From Heterobasidion occidentale (lineage: Eukaryota > Basidiomycota > Agaricomycetes > Russulales > Bondarzewiaceae), in assembly GCA_039111635.1 (NCBI GenBank), contig JBCAQO010000005.1, positions 62,001 through 126,000 of the forward strand: 64,000 nt of DNA. The letters run 5' to 3'. Below are positions 1 to 12,444 of the stretch, piece after piece. The notes under the pieces were generated by a model, which did no database searches, was not told the origin of the DNA, and saw only the letters and a list, made by a program, of their open reading frames with translations. Every line of letters begins with the position of its first letter. The stretch's first letter is position 1. The position numbers and the translations under genes are program-made.

Positions 1-1941
1 CCCGTGTTGGTGCACGCAAAGGCAAAAGCAATGGCTGTGGCTCTGCGGAAATGCGGCTGAACATTGTTCGCATTCCAAGTGGCAGTGCACGGCGCTAGGC
101 CGTAGACGCCAATGATCTGCAAGAACAAAGCACCGTAGTTCGCGTGCTTATTCGGAGTGCCTATCGAAGCTGGATCAGCAAAGGAGTTCGACAACCGAGG
201 AAGCAGCGAGCAGCGTGCCTATGAAGATGGCGTATCCGATGATCGCGAGGAAGCTGAATACCAGGGCCGTTACTCCACGGCGCTTGTATTTGTCGGACAG
301 ATAGGCGGAGACTAAGCTCACGACAAAGGAGCAGGCAAATGGAGGAACCTGTGACACTCGAGTAAAAAATCGACCTCGAAGTCAGCATAGTACTTCGGAT
401 GCTCACGGTAAGGAGCTGGGAGCGTGTCGTTGAAAATCCGAGAGCATTGACAATAGTCGGAGTGCTGATGATAGTATACCGAATGTGAATCTTCAATCTC
501 TTCAAAATACTATGCAACTTACAAAGTTGCCAAACCGAACAGCTAATTTGCACGCAACCATAGATCAGCGACAATACGCTCGACGAAGACAACAATCAAG
601 GAATTGCTCACTGTGATACCTTCAATGAAGAAATGCACGCAGAGTATGAGGACGTGCGGAGCATCCAGAAACACGCTCCAGACTTCTGCCCAGCTGAAGT
701 TCTCGTCCTCCGCATCTCCGCTCCAGTCTTCTCTCAACATCTCGACATAGACGGCTTTCTCGTGCCGAGTCAGCCAGCGAAGCTTCGAAGGCTCGCGTGG
801 GAGCAGAAAAAAGCCCAATATTCCGCATAGGATGGTAAAGACCCCTTCCTAAAATGCAACCAGCATCTCTCTCCCGTAAGTAGAGAGCCAAGAATTAAGG
901 GACATGGTAGGACCTATAACGTACCAACACAAAAATCCACGCCCAACCACCCAAACCTCTCAATCCGTCCATATCCTCGATGGCCGCCGCCAGCAAACCA
1001 GAAAACGCGCCGGCCAAAGAGGTCACGCTGAACATCATCGACAGCCGAAGCTGCAGCGAGTGCCTGGGATAGAAGTTGGAAAGATACAGGACAAGGCCGG
1101 AAAAGAGGCCGCCTAATGTCCCCGTGGGGGTATTCTCATGCGGTCCGTTCGGCGCGGACGAAGCAAGGCTCAGACGTACCCTCAGCCATTCCCAAAAAGA
1201 AACGACAAGCCACCAAGCCTCCAAAGGTGGTGACAGCACCTGTTCATGATGAGCACGATTCATTGCTTTGACAACCATGAGCCGCACCTTGACATGCGCT
1301 GGAGAGGCCCCACAGTACGACCATCAGTGGGATGGTGATGTTTGCTCCGAATCTCTTCATTACCAGATTCACAGGAATCTCCACCATAACGTATGGCACG
1401 CTGTTGTATCATAGCAGGGTGAATTCAGTGAAAAGTGACGGCACAAGTAGAACCCACTAGAAAATGGTCAGAGAGACAGAAAACTGATGATCAGTCATAT
1501 TCAGATCTTTCTGAAGGCCAGCGATGCGCGCGTTCCCGATGTTCCTATTAAGACTTCAATCACGCGCAAGACTTTAAAAACTATATCTGGGACCTACGCG
1601 CGATCCTAAACAATCATCAATCGGCACTCAGAAATACTACTCATGCACAGTGGTAGATATAGTCAACTCACCAGGAACGATACAAAGTCTGAAGGATGCC
1701 TATTAGTACTGATGATGCAAACACAAATTTCCAACATACAAATGATGCCCACAAGCGGAATAATCATGAGGTCGATCTTCGTTATCACAGCAGCTTGTGC
1801 ATCGTCGTTGCGAGTCTTGGTTATGTGTTCGAACATCGGAGGGTCCGAAGCAGGACCATCAACATTTGATTCAGCATCAAGGACAGAAAGCTTCGCTGGG
1901 GATTCATCGAGTTGCTGGGGGGAGGTGTCAACGGACGACAT
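1..1941 (-). CDS. DAL5-type MFS anion:cation symporter, copy 1 (3' end outside window)
   Basis: Plasma-membrane transporter of the major facilitator superfamily, allantoate-permease (DAL5/TNA1-like) branch; relatives import organic anions such as allantoate, nicotinate or pantothenate, but the substrate cannot be read here. The start at 1939-1941 (MSSVDTSPQQ) matches the start of the second copy. In order one sees KIDLMIIPLVG before TM1, the family signature NIGNARIAGLQKDL, IPLMVVLWG, PREPSKLRWLT in the central loop and DKYKRRG after TM8. Many short introns interrupt it. Two of the exons are microexons, 1672-1688 (17 nt) and 1598-1605 (8 nt), which join in frame to give IYFVSFLDRANIGNARI. The reading is open to base 1 (around TATWNANNVQPHFRRATA), so roughly the last TM and C-tail lie outside. 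No disabling change was seen. Family assignment is firm; substrate unknown. Confidence 0.85.
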
Positions 1942-2725
1942 GATTTGTGGGGAGAGGTCGAGCGTCCCAACTCAGACTGCTTATCATCAGTTTAACATCA
2001 CATCTGTCCGTGTACCTGATTGAGATCGAAAGGCAGACAACGAAAGGCGTGCGCAGCAGGACGAGGATGGAGCAAAAGACCCGAGTCAGTGAAAACATGG
2101 TTGGCATTGGATTGCCCCTCAGCTTCGATGATGGGCCTTGAATCTGGACTGCACGCGGTCGAGAATCTAGACATGTTGAAAGCTACGATCGATCCCGCGC
2201 ACAGAACGGATCTAAATTCGACGCTGAAAGTTAACGCCTTACTGACAAAGGCATGGATAGAGAGCGTGTGAGCAGGAGCAGGAGAAGGGGGTGGCATGAT
2301 ATCCGTCTCCTGATTGTTTAGTGACTCGGCGACTGTGTAATTGCATCAAATATGTCGACGCGTTCGTGTTTTGGCCTCGTCCTTCCCTCTTTACCTCACA
2401 GATCGTGTTCTCTGGAGCACTCGTAAATAAGGCGGTCAGTCTCGTTGACGAGGAGCACCCACAGGTTGTCTGAGAAAGCGTTGTTGTTGAATGGCAAACG
2501 ATCGCAAACATAACAACATATGCAGCGATGTTCATTACAACTGCCGGATGCATAAGAGGAGCACATGATCAGTCGGTACTTGCCCACTTGCGAATTGAGC
2601 AGGAATCTCCGTCGTATCAGCGCGAAGCAGCGATGTGCTCCAAAGAAGGGTCGGTGGAAGATTGTGCTGAAGGTAATCAAGGATGAAAATGCTCACCGGC
2701 ACGATAACAGTCAGCGCGTCATTGT
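1942..2725. other. Upstream flank of MFS copy 1, part of a tandem duplication
   Basis: No convincing gene. The stretch lies between the stop of MFS copy 2 (2726-2728) and the start of copy 1 and should hold the copy-1 promoter. About 2041-2635 resembles 5041-5635 upstream of copy 2, so the duplicated unit includes this flank. A conserved minus-strand reading (FALIRRRF followed by a GTAAGT-like donor) occurs in both flanks and may be a remnant exon of another gene; I could not extend it into a model. Confidence 0.5.
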
Positions 2726-4954
2726 TCACAACGTGTAGACAAAGCGTGGATGCCGATCCCCTAGACTCTGCCGTTCCTCGGGAGAGTCCCAACCCCCTTT
2801 CTCAGTGCCGTCGCCCTTCTCTCTGAGCAGGGCAGCGACTTGCTCACGCTTGGCAGCGTTCCTCCGGACTAGGTATACGATAAGGCCACCGCACGCTACG
2901 ACATTGCCGGTGGCAAAGGATACATTCACGGCTGACGCGGTGTGGAACCTTGGAGGGTCGATGAAAATCCAAGTAGAGACGATACCTGCAAGCGATCAGT
3001 CGACGATGAGCGCGACTGTTCCAAATGAGAAACAATCACATCACAAAGAAAAAACGTACCCCTACGTTCGTGCACGCGAAAGCGAAGGCAATGGCTGTGG
3101 CTCGACGGAAATGCGGCTGAACGTTGTTCGCGTTCCAAGTGGCAGTGCATGGCGCTATGCCGTAGACGCCAATGATCTGCAAGAACAAAGCGCCGTAGTT
3201 CGCGTGCTTATTCGGAGTGCCTATCGAAGCTGGATCAGCAAAGGAGTCGAACGGCCGAGAAGCGAGTAGCGTGCCTATGAAAATGGCGTATCCGATGATC
3301 GCGAGGAAGCTGAATACAGGGCCGTTACTCCACGGCGCTTGTATTTGTCAGACAGATAGGCGGAGACTAAGCTCACGACGAAGGAGCAGGCAAATGGAGG
3401 AACCTGAGACGATCGGGTGAGAAGTTGACCCCGAAGTCAGCATAGTGTTTGTATACTCACGGTAAGAGCTGAGAGCGTGTCGTTGAAAATCCGAGAGCAT
3501 TGACGATGGTTGGCGTGCTAATAACAGTACACTGAATTAAGATGCTCAATCTCTGAAGAAACCGTACAACTCACAAAGTCGCCAAACCGAATAGCTAATT
3601 TGCACGCAACCATAAATCAGCGACAATACAATCGAAAGTAATGATCAATGAGTGACTCACTGTGATACCTCCGATGAAGAAATGCACGCAGAGTATGAGG
3701 ACGTGCGGAGCATCCAGAAACACGCTCCAGACTTCTGCCCAGCTGAATTTCTCGTCCTCCGCATCTCCGCTCCAGTCTTCTCTCAACATCTCGACGTAGA
3801 CGGCTTTCTCGTGCCGAGTCAGCCAGCGAAGCTTTGAAGGCTCGCGCGGGAGCAAGAAAAAGCTCAATATTCCGCATAGGACGGTCAAGACCCCTTCCTG
3901 AGATACAAGCAGTGTTTGTCTCCCGTAAGTAGAGCCCCAAGGAACTATAACGTACCAGCACGAAAATCCACGCCCACCCAGCCAAACCTCTCAATCCATC
4001 CATATCCTCAATGGCCGCCGCCAGCAAACCAGAAAACGCGCCGGCCAAAGAGGTCACGCTGAACATCATCGACAGCCGGAGCTGCAGCAAGTGCCTGGGA
4101 TAGAAGTTGGAAAGATAAAGGACGAGGCTAGGAAAGAGGCCGCCTAATGTCCGCGCAGGTTTATTTTCACGCGGTCCGTTCGGCGCGGACGAAGCAAGGC
4201 CTGAACGTACCTTCAGCCATGCCCAAAAAGAAACGACAAGCGATTAAGCCTCCATAGGTGGTAACAGCGCCTGCGCATGGTGAGAATCATTCATTGCTTG
4301 AACAACCGCGAGCCTCACCTTGGCATGCGCAGAAGAGGCCCCACAGTACGACCATCAGCGGGATGGTGATGTTTGCTCCGAATCTTTTCAGGACCAGATT
4401 CACGGGAATCTCCATCAGAATATACGGTACGCTGTAGTGTCATAGCATGAGTGAGTTTAGTGAGTAGCGACGATGCAAGTGGAACACACTAGAAGACGGT
4501 CAGAGAGACAGAAAATTGATGATTAGTCATGTTCAGATCTTTCTGAAGGCCCGCGATGCGCGCATTTCCGATGTTCCTATGGGAGTTCAATCGAGTGCAG
4601 GACGCCAACAATAATATCTGGGACCCACGCGCGATCCTAAATAATTATCGATACGGTGCTAGATATGCTACTCGTGCACGATGGTAGGTGTAGTCCACTC
4701 ACCAGAAATGACAAAAAGTCTGAAAGAGACTCATTAGTGGTGATCATGTAGACACAGACGATCAACCTACAGATGACACCCACTAGCGGGATAATCATGA
4801 GGTCGATCTTTGTCATCACAGCGCCCTGTGCACCGTGGTCGTCATGGGTCGCGATTGCGAGGTCATACCTTGGAGGATTCGAAGTAGGACCGTCCACTTT
4901 CGCAAGGACGGAAAGGGTCGCAGAGACTTCATCGGGTTGCTGAGGGGGCGACAT
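2726..4954 (-). CDS. DAL5-type MFS anion:cation symporter, copy 2 (complete)
   Basis: Paralogue of the truncated copy at the window start, same predicted role: proton-coupled uptake of an organic anion at the plasma membrane. The start at 4952-4954 (MSPPQQPDE) is preferred over an in-frame ATG eight codons upstream because it aligns with copy 1. Visible landmarks are KIDLMIIPLVG, NIGNARIAGL, VPYILMEIPVN, LPREPSKLRWLT, SDKYKRR and, after the last TM, the basic tail LVRRNAAKREQVAALL; stop at 2726-2728. It keeps the same unusual microexons as copy 1: 4703-4719 (17 nt) and 4629-4636 (8 nt), giving IYFLSFLDRANIGNARI. All exons checked are open, so it looks functional. The two copies differ mainly in the N-terminal tail and in introns, as expected for a duplication that is old enough to diverge. 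Substrate not predictable. Confidence 0.87.
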
Positions 4955-6487
4955 GATCTGTGGGTATAGTCTGAGCATCCCAGCCTATTTATCGTCTCAT
5001 CTGGCTGCACACCTGATTAAAATACAAGAAGACAGACGATGAGAGGCACGTGCAGCAAACCGAGGATGGGAACGAGAGAACCGAGTATGTGCGTACATGG
5101 CTGTCATTGTATTGCGCCTCAGCTTCGCTGATGGACCTTGAATCTGATTGTACGCGCTCGTGAAATTCAAGCATGTTCAAATCCACGATCGATCCCGCGC
5201 AGAGAACGGATCCAAGTCTGACGCTGAAATGCTTACCGAATGAGACATGGGTCAAGAACTTATGGTCAGAAGCAGGGATGGAGATGGTGTGGCATTCGTC
5301 TCTTGTTTGTTTCGTGATCCGAGCGGTGGGTACACACAAAATATATCTCAACGCGTTCGGGTCGTTCTCTTGCAGTCTTTGTCTCACGAATCGTACTCTC
5401 CAGAGTACTCGTACATAAAGCGGTCAGTCTCATTGACGCGCGGCGCCGCCGGACCACAGGTTGTCCGATAAGACGTTGCTGATGAGGATGGGCCCATGAT
5501 CCTGAACGGAAGGATGACAAAAGGAAAAGATGTAGCGGCGTTCATGCCAACTGCCGGACGAAGAAGAGGAGCGAATCAAGCACTTACCCATCCAAGAACC
5601 TCCGCCGTATCAGCGCAAAGCGACAGTCTCGACGTGATTCGTCCTCCAGCAAGATGACAATGGCAATGAAAGCACGGATTATGGGAAATGTGAGGTCGAC
5701 GGGGCATAGAGTTGCCTAGAGATGTCTGATCGCTCCGCGCAGCGATTATCCATAACGGGCGTAAAGCTGCGTAAAGCGAGAATCCCAGTCGGGTGCTGTT
5801 GGATTCACCAAGATCAGTCTATTGTTTACTGTATCGGAACATGCGTGAGAACGTCCATAATAGGGCATGACACGGGCTGTGTCCGACGCACGTCATCTTC
5901 AAATGGCCTCTTAGAGGGTTGCTACTTACCTCAGGCCTCAAGCTTCAAGCTTCAAGCCTGGAATGCTTTCTTGAAATTGTGGTTCAAGCCACTTCGTATA
6001 TGACGGGTCAGCGAAATCACAAGTTTGACCCAAGGCCGCGCAGAAGCGATGAGATGCATATGTCAGTTCGCCAACTGATCGATGGCCATTCGCCGCTGGG
6101 CGTCCCACAGGCGTCCATCTGCCTCGGGTGTAGAATATCACTGTCACTCTCAGCGCATCAATGCGTCGACACGTATCTGTAAGTATAGTCGTCTCCGCCT
6201 TGTTTCAGAGCAGATGATCGATACATCATTTAGATTTCTACTCGCGCGTAGAGGCGTTCAGGGTCGCAGTGAAAGTGAGAGATGATATTCCTATGATGGG
6301 ATACCTGTCGTATGTGCTTCAGGGCGGACTTTGAAAACCTCCTACCCAAATCGTTTTCAGTATTTCGGTAGTTTTGAGGTATCTTTTCCTGCTTCTGATC
6401 GTGATCCACAACTGATACATATAATCCTCCCAAGTTCAGAGCCAGGCATTACACAGTCACCTCTGTAAACTCTACGCGCCAAGCGAT
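4955..6487. other. Intergenic region upstream of MFS copy 2
   Basis: About 4955-5640 is the second copy of the duplicated upstream flank and should contain the MFS copy-2 promoter. From 5640 to 6487 I see no gene-like reading on either strand. A short direct reiteration of CAAGCTT-like units lies at about 5938-5958. The 3' part serves as 5' flank of the seven-TM gene that starts at 6488. Confidence 0.5.
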
Positions 6488-7982
6488 ATGGGTGGTATAC
6501 CCATTGACAAGGCCGAGCTACTCGCTCTCTTCCTAGAAAGCTTCTTCTTTGGTTTGTACATTATCTCTCTGCGCGGCCATTCGTTTATATTTTTTCATCA
6601 TCTTGTCGAGACACAGGCGGATTTTTTGTTTTGTTTGGGGTCGTCCTCGTCCTCTTTCATCAACGCGTCGCGACGAATCAACCACAATGGCGCGTTCTCT
6701 TGTCTGTATCGATCCTTATGCTAGCAATGGCCACAATGGTAAACTCCTCTGATTTTCAATTCTGTCAGACGGTTCTGAGATAGGCTGTATATCAGCACCT
6801 CATAATCGACGTTGTACGAGCTATGGAGGCATTCATAACCCAAGCAAACACCTCTCTTCACGGCGCGAGCAAGTATTATGGGGACCTTGCCAGCCCGTTG
6901 CATCTCGCCAAGTCGACAATATACGGATTGCAGACACTCCTCGGCGATGGAGTCATGGTGCGTCATAACAACTCCAAAGATTGTCTGAAGCGCACTCAAG
7001 TATTCGTCATCATAGGTATGGAGATGCTACATCGTATACGACAAGAGGAAAGCAATCATTTTTGCATACGGGCCTCTCCTCCTTGGAAGCGCGGGTGAGC
7101 ACTCGGCTCCGTATTGTGCCCTTTACTTTAGCTTGCACTGACAGCTTCTGGTCGGCTCGTAGTCACGGTCTTCTCGATTCCGGTGGCATTCTCACAATAT
7201 ACGCCAGGGACTGAGATATTCGACATCGCTTATGCATGGATCACAACGTGGGTCGTATTGACCATGATCATCAACGTTACCAGTACCAGTACGTTTCCCC
7301 GGCTTGAGCATCATTCGTAATGCGTGGTCCTGTCTGATCATTATCAACTTATAGTCGCAATCGTGTACCGTATATTGTCAAGAAGGTTTCCAGAAACTAC
7401 CCAACAAAATATTCTTCCAGTGGCAGCTGTCATCGTCCAGTCTGGGGCCTTGTATGCCTCAGGCGTGCTCGGACTGCTGATCACGTATCTTGCGGGAACC
7501 AATGGACAGTACGCGGCCTTAGACCTTTGCTGTCCTCTAGTGGTCAGTACGATCCTCCTCCCTCACCCGAGACCGTCTAGACTAAGCTGATTGCGAATCA
7601 GGGCATAGTCTTCACCCTGATCATCATCCAAATCCGTGTTCGCTTCCGCTTGTCATCGAGCAGCGGAGGCCAGATATCTGATAAGTCGAACACCCTCAGC
7701 GGGCGCGTCTCTACCGCCCGCGGCTCGCGCACGCGCACTAGGGGCATTGGGCTACGTGTCAAGAACAGCCGGGTGGACGCAGAGCCTTCGTATGCGATGC
7801 AAGTGAGAGTCACAGAGGAGAGAACGCAATACGGGGATGGTTTCGACATGCCAAAGGTCGACGGAGAAGGGTCTGCGGGTGAGAATCCTGCTTCTCTGCC
7901 ATCGGAGCACAACGAGCGGGTTATTGCGATAGGCGGCAGGGCCAAGCACGACAGCAGGGAGTTTGATCATGGCGCAGTCTGA
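6488..7982 (+). CDS. Seven-transmembrane membrane protein of basidiomycete type, function unknown
   Basis: A seven-exon model reads cleanly: 6488-6551, 6617-6738, 6796-6957, 7016-7094, 7145-7288, 7355-7542 and 7602-7982, all with GT..AG borders, joined length 1140 nt (379 codons plus stop). Hydrophobic spans include FFVLFGVVLVLF, LLSVSILMLAMATM, KAIIFAYGPLLLGSA, ITTWVVLTMIINV, LYASGVLGLLITYL and GIVFTLIIIQIRV. The motif HLIIDVVRAM after TM2 and VWRCYIVYDKRK before TM4 resemble a large, uncharacterised family of seven-TM proteins expanded in Agaricomycetes. The tail of about 120 residues after the last TM is polar, Ser/Arg/Glu-rich and probably cytosolic. By architecture it could be a receptor-like protein; no ligand or G-protein coupling can be inferred. 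Confidence 0.8.
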
Positions 7983-9173
7983 CGGTGATTGACGTTCGCC
8001 TGATTTCCATTCTCTCCTGTCTTGACACATCTTCCTCATTCTGAAGGCAATCTATCCCATTCAAGAGACACTGCCCAACCATATCAAGAGGAGTATATCT
8101 GTAGGAGTGTCGATGCGGGGTTTCGGGTATCCCAGACTAAACATGGTCTTACGACTCGACGTTGTTACTATGTCTATCATGATCAATGTTTGACAGGGGT
8201 CACATGTGCAATACTCGCTTGCATTCGTCGAGAGATGGCTAGGGAACTGTCGTGGCTAATATCTCATGGATCTTTATCTCATGATATCTAGAACTACATA
8301 TGCTATCAATCATACGCGGAAGCGGTGAATACCTGATCCTGGTACGGCTTAGGGGGTGTGCAGCGCTGATTTTACCCTCCAGAGGTCCAGAAAGGGTACA
8401 CCACATGGCATTAAACGTCTCCGACACTGCTGTGAAACGTTGGAGCGAGAAAAGATAATGAGAATGGACCCTGCGGCTATCTTTTGATTTTTGAGATCAG
8501 ATGTGATGCGGTTTTGGGGGTGTGTGCCAGGCCTGGGGTGTGTGCTGGGGGGGGTGTTCCTGTGGCGTTCTTTCGGAGCGATTCCAGAGGTTCCGGCTAT
8601 CTCCGGTCCGGATCATCCTGGTGGCTTCCTGGCGACTTTCGCTGTTAGACGTTCGCGTCAGCCTCCATGGCGATCCCCTTCGTTCTCCTTTCCTTCCTTC
8701 CTTGTCTATTATCTATACTTCTCTTACCATCAGCATTTGGTGTTTGGTGATTTAGTATCCAGTGAGTTACACATATTCTTGTAGAGCTCTGGATGTCACG
8801 TTTCGTATACAGACCCGGACCAATGTTTACTTTTGACCCACACAGATTGAGGCTTTCTTAGGATCATAACCTTTCTCCCGGTTGATTTCAATTGCTTGGC
8901 TCAATGCGGGGGAATGTCCTGTCCATGCGACAACTCACTCGTGATGATGCTTTCAATGCTTCCCCGACTCTGACATTAGGCGGTAAATTTCACTTTCAGC
9001 ATGCCTCATCCGGTGCTCATAAAACGCGAGATCGTCGCATACATTTTTTTCTTAGTTCAACTACCAGAATCGAATAACTCATCTGCACACATACTCATCG
9101 GAGTATCCCTATCCCTCTATACTTCGCCGCATACTTCTCCTGGGAAAGATGACACGAATGGTGAGTGCAAGCA
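7983..9173. other. Intergenic region, no gene recognised
   Basis: Both strands carry only short open stretches without domain-like composition or plausible splice chains. There is a T/G-rich tract around 8510-8570 and TTCC/CTTCCTT iterations near 8690-8705. Nothing else is supported. Confidence 0.4.
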
Positions 9174-9875
9174 TCATCGTAGCTGATCGTCACAGCATAC
9201 CTGGATTGTCGCTAGCAACTGCGGCGTGATAAACAATGGCCTATCCCGTCCATAGTCCCACCCCTCGATCTCGGTCGCGGTCAGCGACCGCCCTCTCTGC
9301 AAGATCATAATGCGCACCAATGAGATGGCGTCCTCGAAATCTTCATTTCTATTGTAGGTCCTTATCAGCCTTGTCAGCTTGTTGTGAAGCTGCCACTTCC
9401 ATGGCGCAGCTATGAGCTTCAGGACCCCCGGCATCTGCCACATCACGATATTCTGCTGGAGCGCCTCGTTATATACGGAGTACCTCGTGCAGTACCACGT
9501 CAAGGTCACAAAATACTGGATGTCGTTGTTGAGCCACTGATTATTGTGCCACTCGAAGGACTGGGATGCCGCATTGGCTGCAACATGGAGCAGATGCTCT
9601 GCACTCTCTTCGCGATGGAGGAATTCGATCTGCTTCACCAATGGCTGTCCATCGAGATGCAGCACTCCTAGCACCCTGCCTGCGACGACCGCAGTGACGG
9701 GGAGGCTTACATCATGCTCCGAGGCGTGGGCGCGGACATAATTCGCAACATAAGTCAGGCCTAAAGATTCGCTTAGACGTCAGCATTGACCTGTTTCGTT
9801 CTCCCTGGTGAGGCAGTGATCGTCTGAAGCAGTACCTTGTACGATATCTTGCTTGCTGAATTCTTCCTTTGCCAT
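9174..9875 (-). CDS. Hypothetical protein, two exons
   Basis: Not recognised. A two-exon minus-strand model is coherent: a start at 9873-9875 (MAKEEFSKQDIVQ), one intron of about 72 nt beginning GTACTG and ending CTTTAG, then a long exon reading GLTYVANYVRAHASEHD onward without a stop to 9174-9176, about 210 residues in all. The product is soluble-looking, rich in Trp, Gln, Leu and His, with no signal peptide, membrane segment or familiar motif. A GTATGC sequence close to the end could be another donor, so the 3' end may differ. The 5' end is also open to revision, because an open reading with a CxxC motif (MRCTVCSHDMSDW) lies just upstream at 9876-10103. Confidence 0.5.
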
Positions 9876-10979
9876 CTAAGCTTTGCGAAGGTGAGCCACT
9901 GAACGCGTCGATATTTTGAGGCAAGGGAGCGGGTTGAAACCATACTCTTCTTTATAGTATTCAGCTCGAGCTCGAGCCCAGTCGCTCATGTCGTGGGAGC
10001 AGACAGTGCACCGCATGCCTGCCTGCAGGCTGTCGCAAGTCTCTGAATGGGTAACAGTAGACATGCAGAGGTAGGTGAGGCATCTGAGCAGAGATTTCTT
10101 CATTTAGACGATCATTAGTGATTGCGAGACGCTTCCTTTTCTCTTGCACGAGGCTGTATACTGGTGCTTCATGGAGCGCAACATAGACATCAGTAAAATG
10201 CTGCGAAAGCGAACAACTAACATCGTCGCGCTTTTGGTGCAAATGTTGGCTGTCATCAGATCCCGAACTCGTGATCCTTTGACCTTTTCCTCTGTCTTTT
10301 CTCGGTCTGTTCCAATCATCACGAGGATTTGAATCCCTCACTTGTCTGGCGCTCAACACTCAGTCTTCGTGAGCTGAAGCTAGACCCTTTCATGATCAGA
10401 TACTGGATGGAATTGGGTGGCGGAGTGATGTCGTGCACAAAGCACAGCTCGAAGAGATTGGACTCTCCACAAACCCTAACTATGTATCATACTCACAGTG
10501 AAGACGACGGCTATTCATGGTGATGGCCCTCGATCTATTGCCGCTTTCTGGGCCAGGAAACATCCTGTTTAGCACATTTGCTAGTTTCGATCTGCTCCGT
10601 TTGAATTCCGCGGTCTCGCGACAATTGTGAAGGTATATGCCACAGGCTGCTGTATGACAATTCCTCTGCGACGCATCATCGAAGTTCACTACTGTGTTCC
10701 GTAATTATGATGACCCTCTTGGATAGTTACGAACGAAGCCTAGATGCTGTGCAAAAGCTCTTGATGGACTGCGAATGTATGCGGCCTGTGCTCTTAACGA
10801 TACGTCTCTGTCATACTTGTTCACCTCGAGGCTGTAAAGGAGACGATGTTCTCGGACTGTCTACGCTATTGGAAACATACATCCATGCTTGCTCTCAAGT
10901 TTGCGAACACTGGGTTGAGCGCACGGATACTTCCAAGCCCGCGTCAAGTTTCAACTGAGAATCGTTCTGCATTCACCCA
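9876..10979. other. Intergenic region, weak coding hints only
   Basis: A minus-strand open stretch at 9876-10103 (with MRCTVCSHDMSDWARARAEY) may be an exon of the neighbouring hypothetical gene or of another gene; I could not join it. The remainder, about 10104-10979, shows no gene I can support. Confidence 0.35.
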
Positions 10980-12444
10980 TCAATCAATCGTCCACTGCGT
11001 CGCGCCCAAATGCTCTTTTAGTCTCTGACATGCCATCCTCACCGCCTCGTCGCTCACGTTCGCGACCGCAACGCGCATCCACCTGCCCTCCTCTGCATCC
11101 CCGCTCCCTCCGTACCCAAAGAACTCAGCAGGCAGAAGCACGACGCCCCACTCCTCCGCCAAGACCCGACACACCGTCTTCGCGCTCACGCCGGAAAACG
11201 GGTGCCACACGAACGCAAAATAGCCCCCCTGCGCGCCGACGCGCCATTCCCCCGGTAACAAGGCCCTGAACAGCGCGTGCCGCGCCTCGAGCTCACTCGC
11301 CATCGTGTGTATGAACGGGCGGAATGACGGGAGGAGTGGTGCTAGTGCGAGCTGGACAGTCTGCGGGGGGCAGATCTGCATCGAGTCGAGGACGGTGCGG
11401 ATATGGCGCTGCAGCGCGGGCGCGGCGACGACAGCGCCGAGGCGGTGTCCCGGGATGCAGTAGCTCTTGGAGAATGAGAAGAGATGAATTATGTTTGTGC
11501 GCCAGGACCAGGAGTTGGGGGAGGAGAGAGGTGGTAATTCGGCGAAGAGGGCGTGTGGGGGGCCGGTGGTGATGAAGTCGCGGTAGGTCTCGTCGAGGAT
11601 GAGTGGGAGACGGTGCTTTTGGGCGAGGAGGGCGAAAGAAAGGAGGATAGACGGCGGATATATCGCGCCGGTCTATTATGAAGAGAACTATAAAGTGAGA
11701 GCTTGATATGCAGAGGCAGAGTCACGGACAGGGTTGTTCGGTGTTACTAGCGCAATGGCTTTCGTGCGTTCGGTGATGAGTTTCGAGCATCGTTCCACAG
11801 AGGGGATGAATCCGTCTTCAGGGAAGGAGTGCAGCGGGATGGACTTGATACCCAACATGGTCAAGCTCATTCTATCCGCCAGGAAAGTAATGTTACAGTA
11901 TAGCGCGCGGAAAAGTTTGTGACTTACTGATGATTGAAATACCTACAATTTTTTGCGTCGAGCTTCAAGAACATTTGCGAAGAAGAGGTACATACCAAGG
12001 CACAGGAAGGATGACCTCGTCTCCGGAATCACAAAGCGCCATGATAGTCGCCAGAAATGCCATATTACACCCCGCTGTTAGAGAGATATCATCTTCATCG
12101 ATCTCGGTGTGCTCTCCATACACGATCTTCATCTCGCTAACCAGAGCAGAGCGGAGCCCAAAGTCGCCCGCGATGGATCCGTACTTGACACTCTCAGGCG
12201 ACTGTGATGCCTCTACTAAGGCATTAAAGAACTCGGACGGTGGAGGGATTCCGGGAACTCCCTGGGACATGTCAAGCAGCGGCCGCGATGGGGTCGGAGT
12301 GTACTTTCGCGCCCATTCGGATGCCTGGGGAATTCTGAGCATCCGATTAGAAAATTACAGGACTCAGTGCAATCTGACTCACGGTGGTGCATCTGTAGCT
12401 CTTATGTTGCGCGATACCTCAAAGCCTAATTCTGTTGAAGACAT
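10980..12444 (-). CDS. Class I/II PLP-dependent aminotransferase
   Basis: Fold-type I aminotransferase using pyridoxal phosphate. The start at 12442-12444 gives MSSTELGFEVSRNIRA; after a short intron comes PLLDMSQGVPGIPPP, then SLTAGCNMAFLATIMALCDSGDEVILPVPW, the cofactor-ring region. Small exons follow (YFNHQ, then LGIKSIPLHSFPEDGF), then VTPNNP joined over an intron with a GTCCGT donor to TGAIYPP, giving the conserved NNPTG. LILDETYRDF holds the Asp that binds the pyridine nitrogen, and SFSKSYCIPGHRLG holds the Schiff-base Lys. The C-terminal small domain ends at ATQWTID with stop at 10980-10982. All key residues are present and no frameshift was seen. It resembles aspartate-aminotransferase and ACC-synthase-like enzymes; amino donor and acceptor cannot be told. 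Probably cytosolic. Divergent from the hydrolase at 12751. Confidence 0.85.

Larger units (their letters stand above)
1..5650. repeat. Head-to-tail tandem duplication of about 3 kb (MFS gene plus upstream flank)
   Basis: Bases 61-1941 read against 3121-4954 and 2041-2635 against 5041-5635 with only scattered differences, giving an offset of about 3.0-3.06 kb. Each unit holds one MFS gene and its upstream flank. The junction lies within about 2640-2725. The left unit is cut by the window start, so more copies could exist to the left. Confidence 0.8.
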
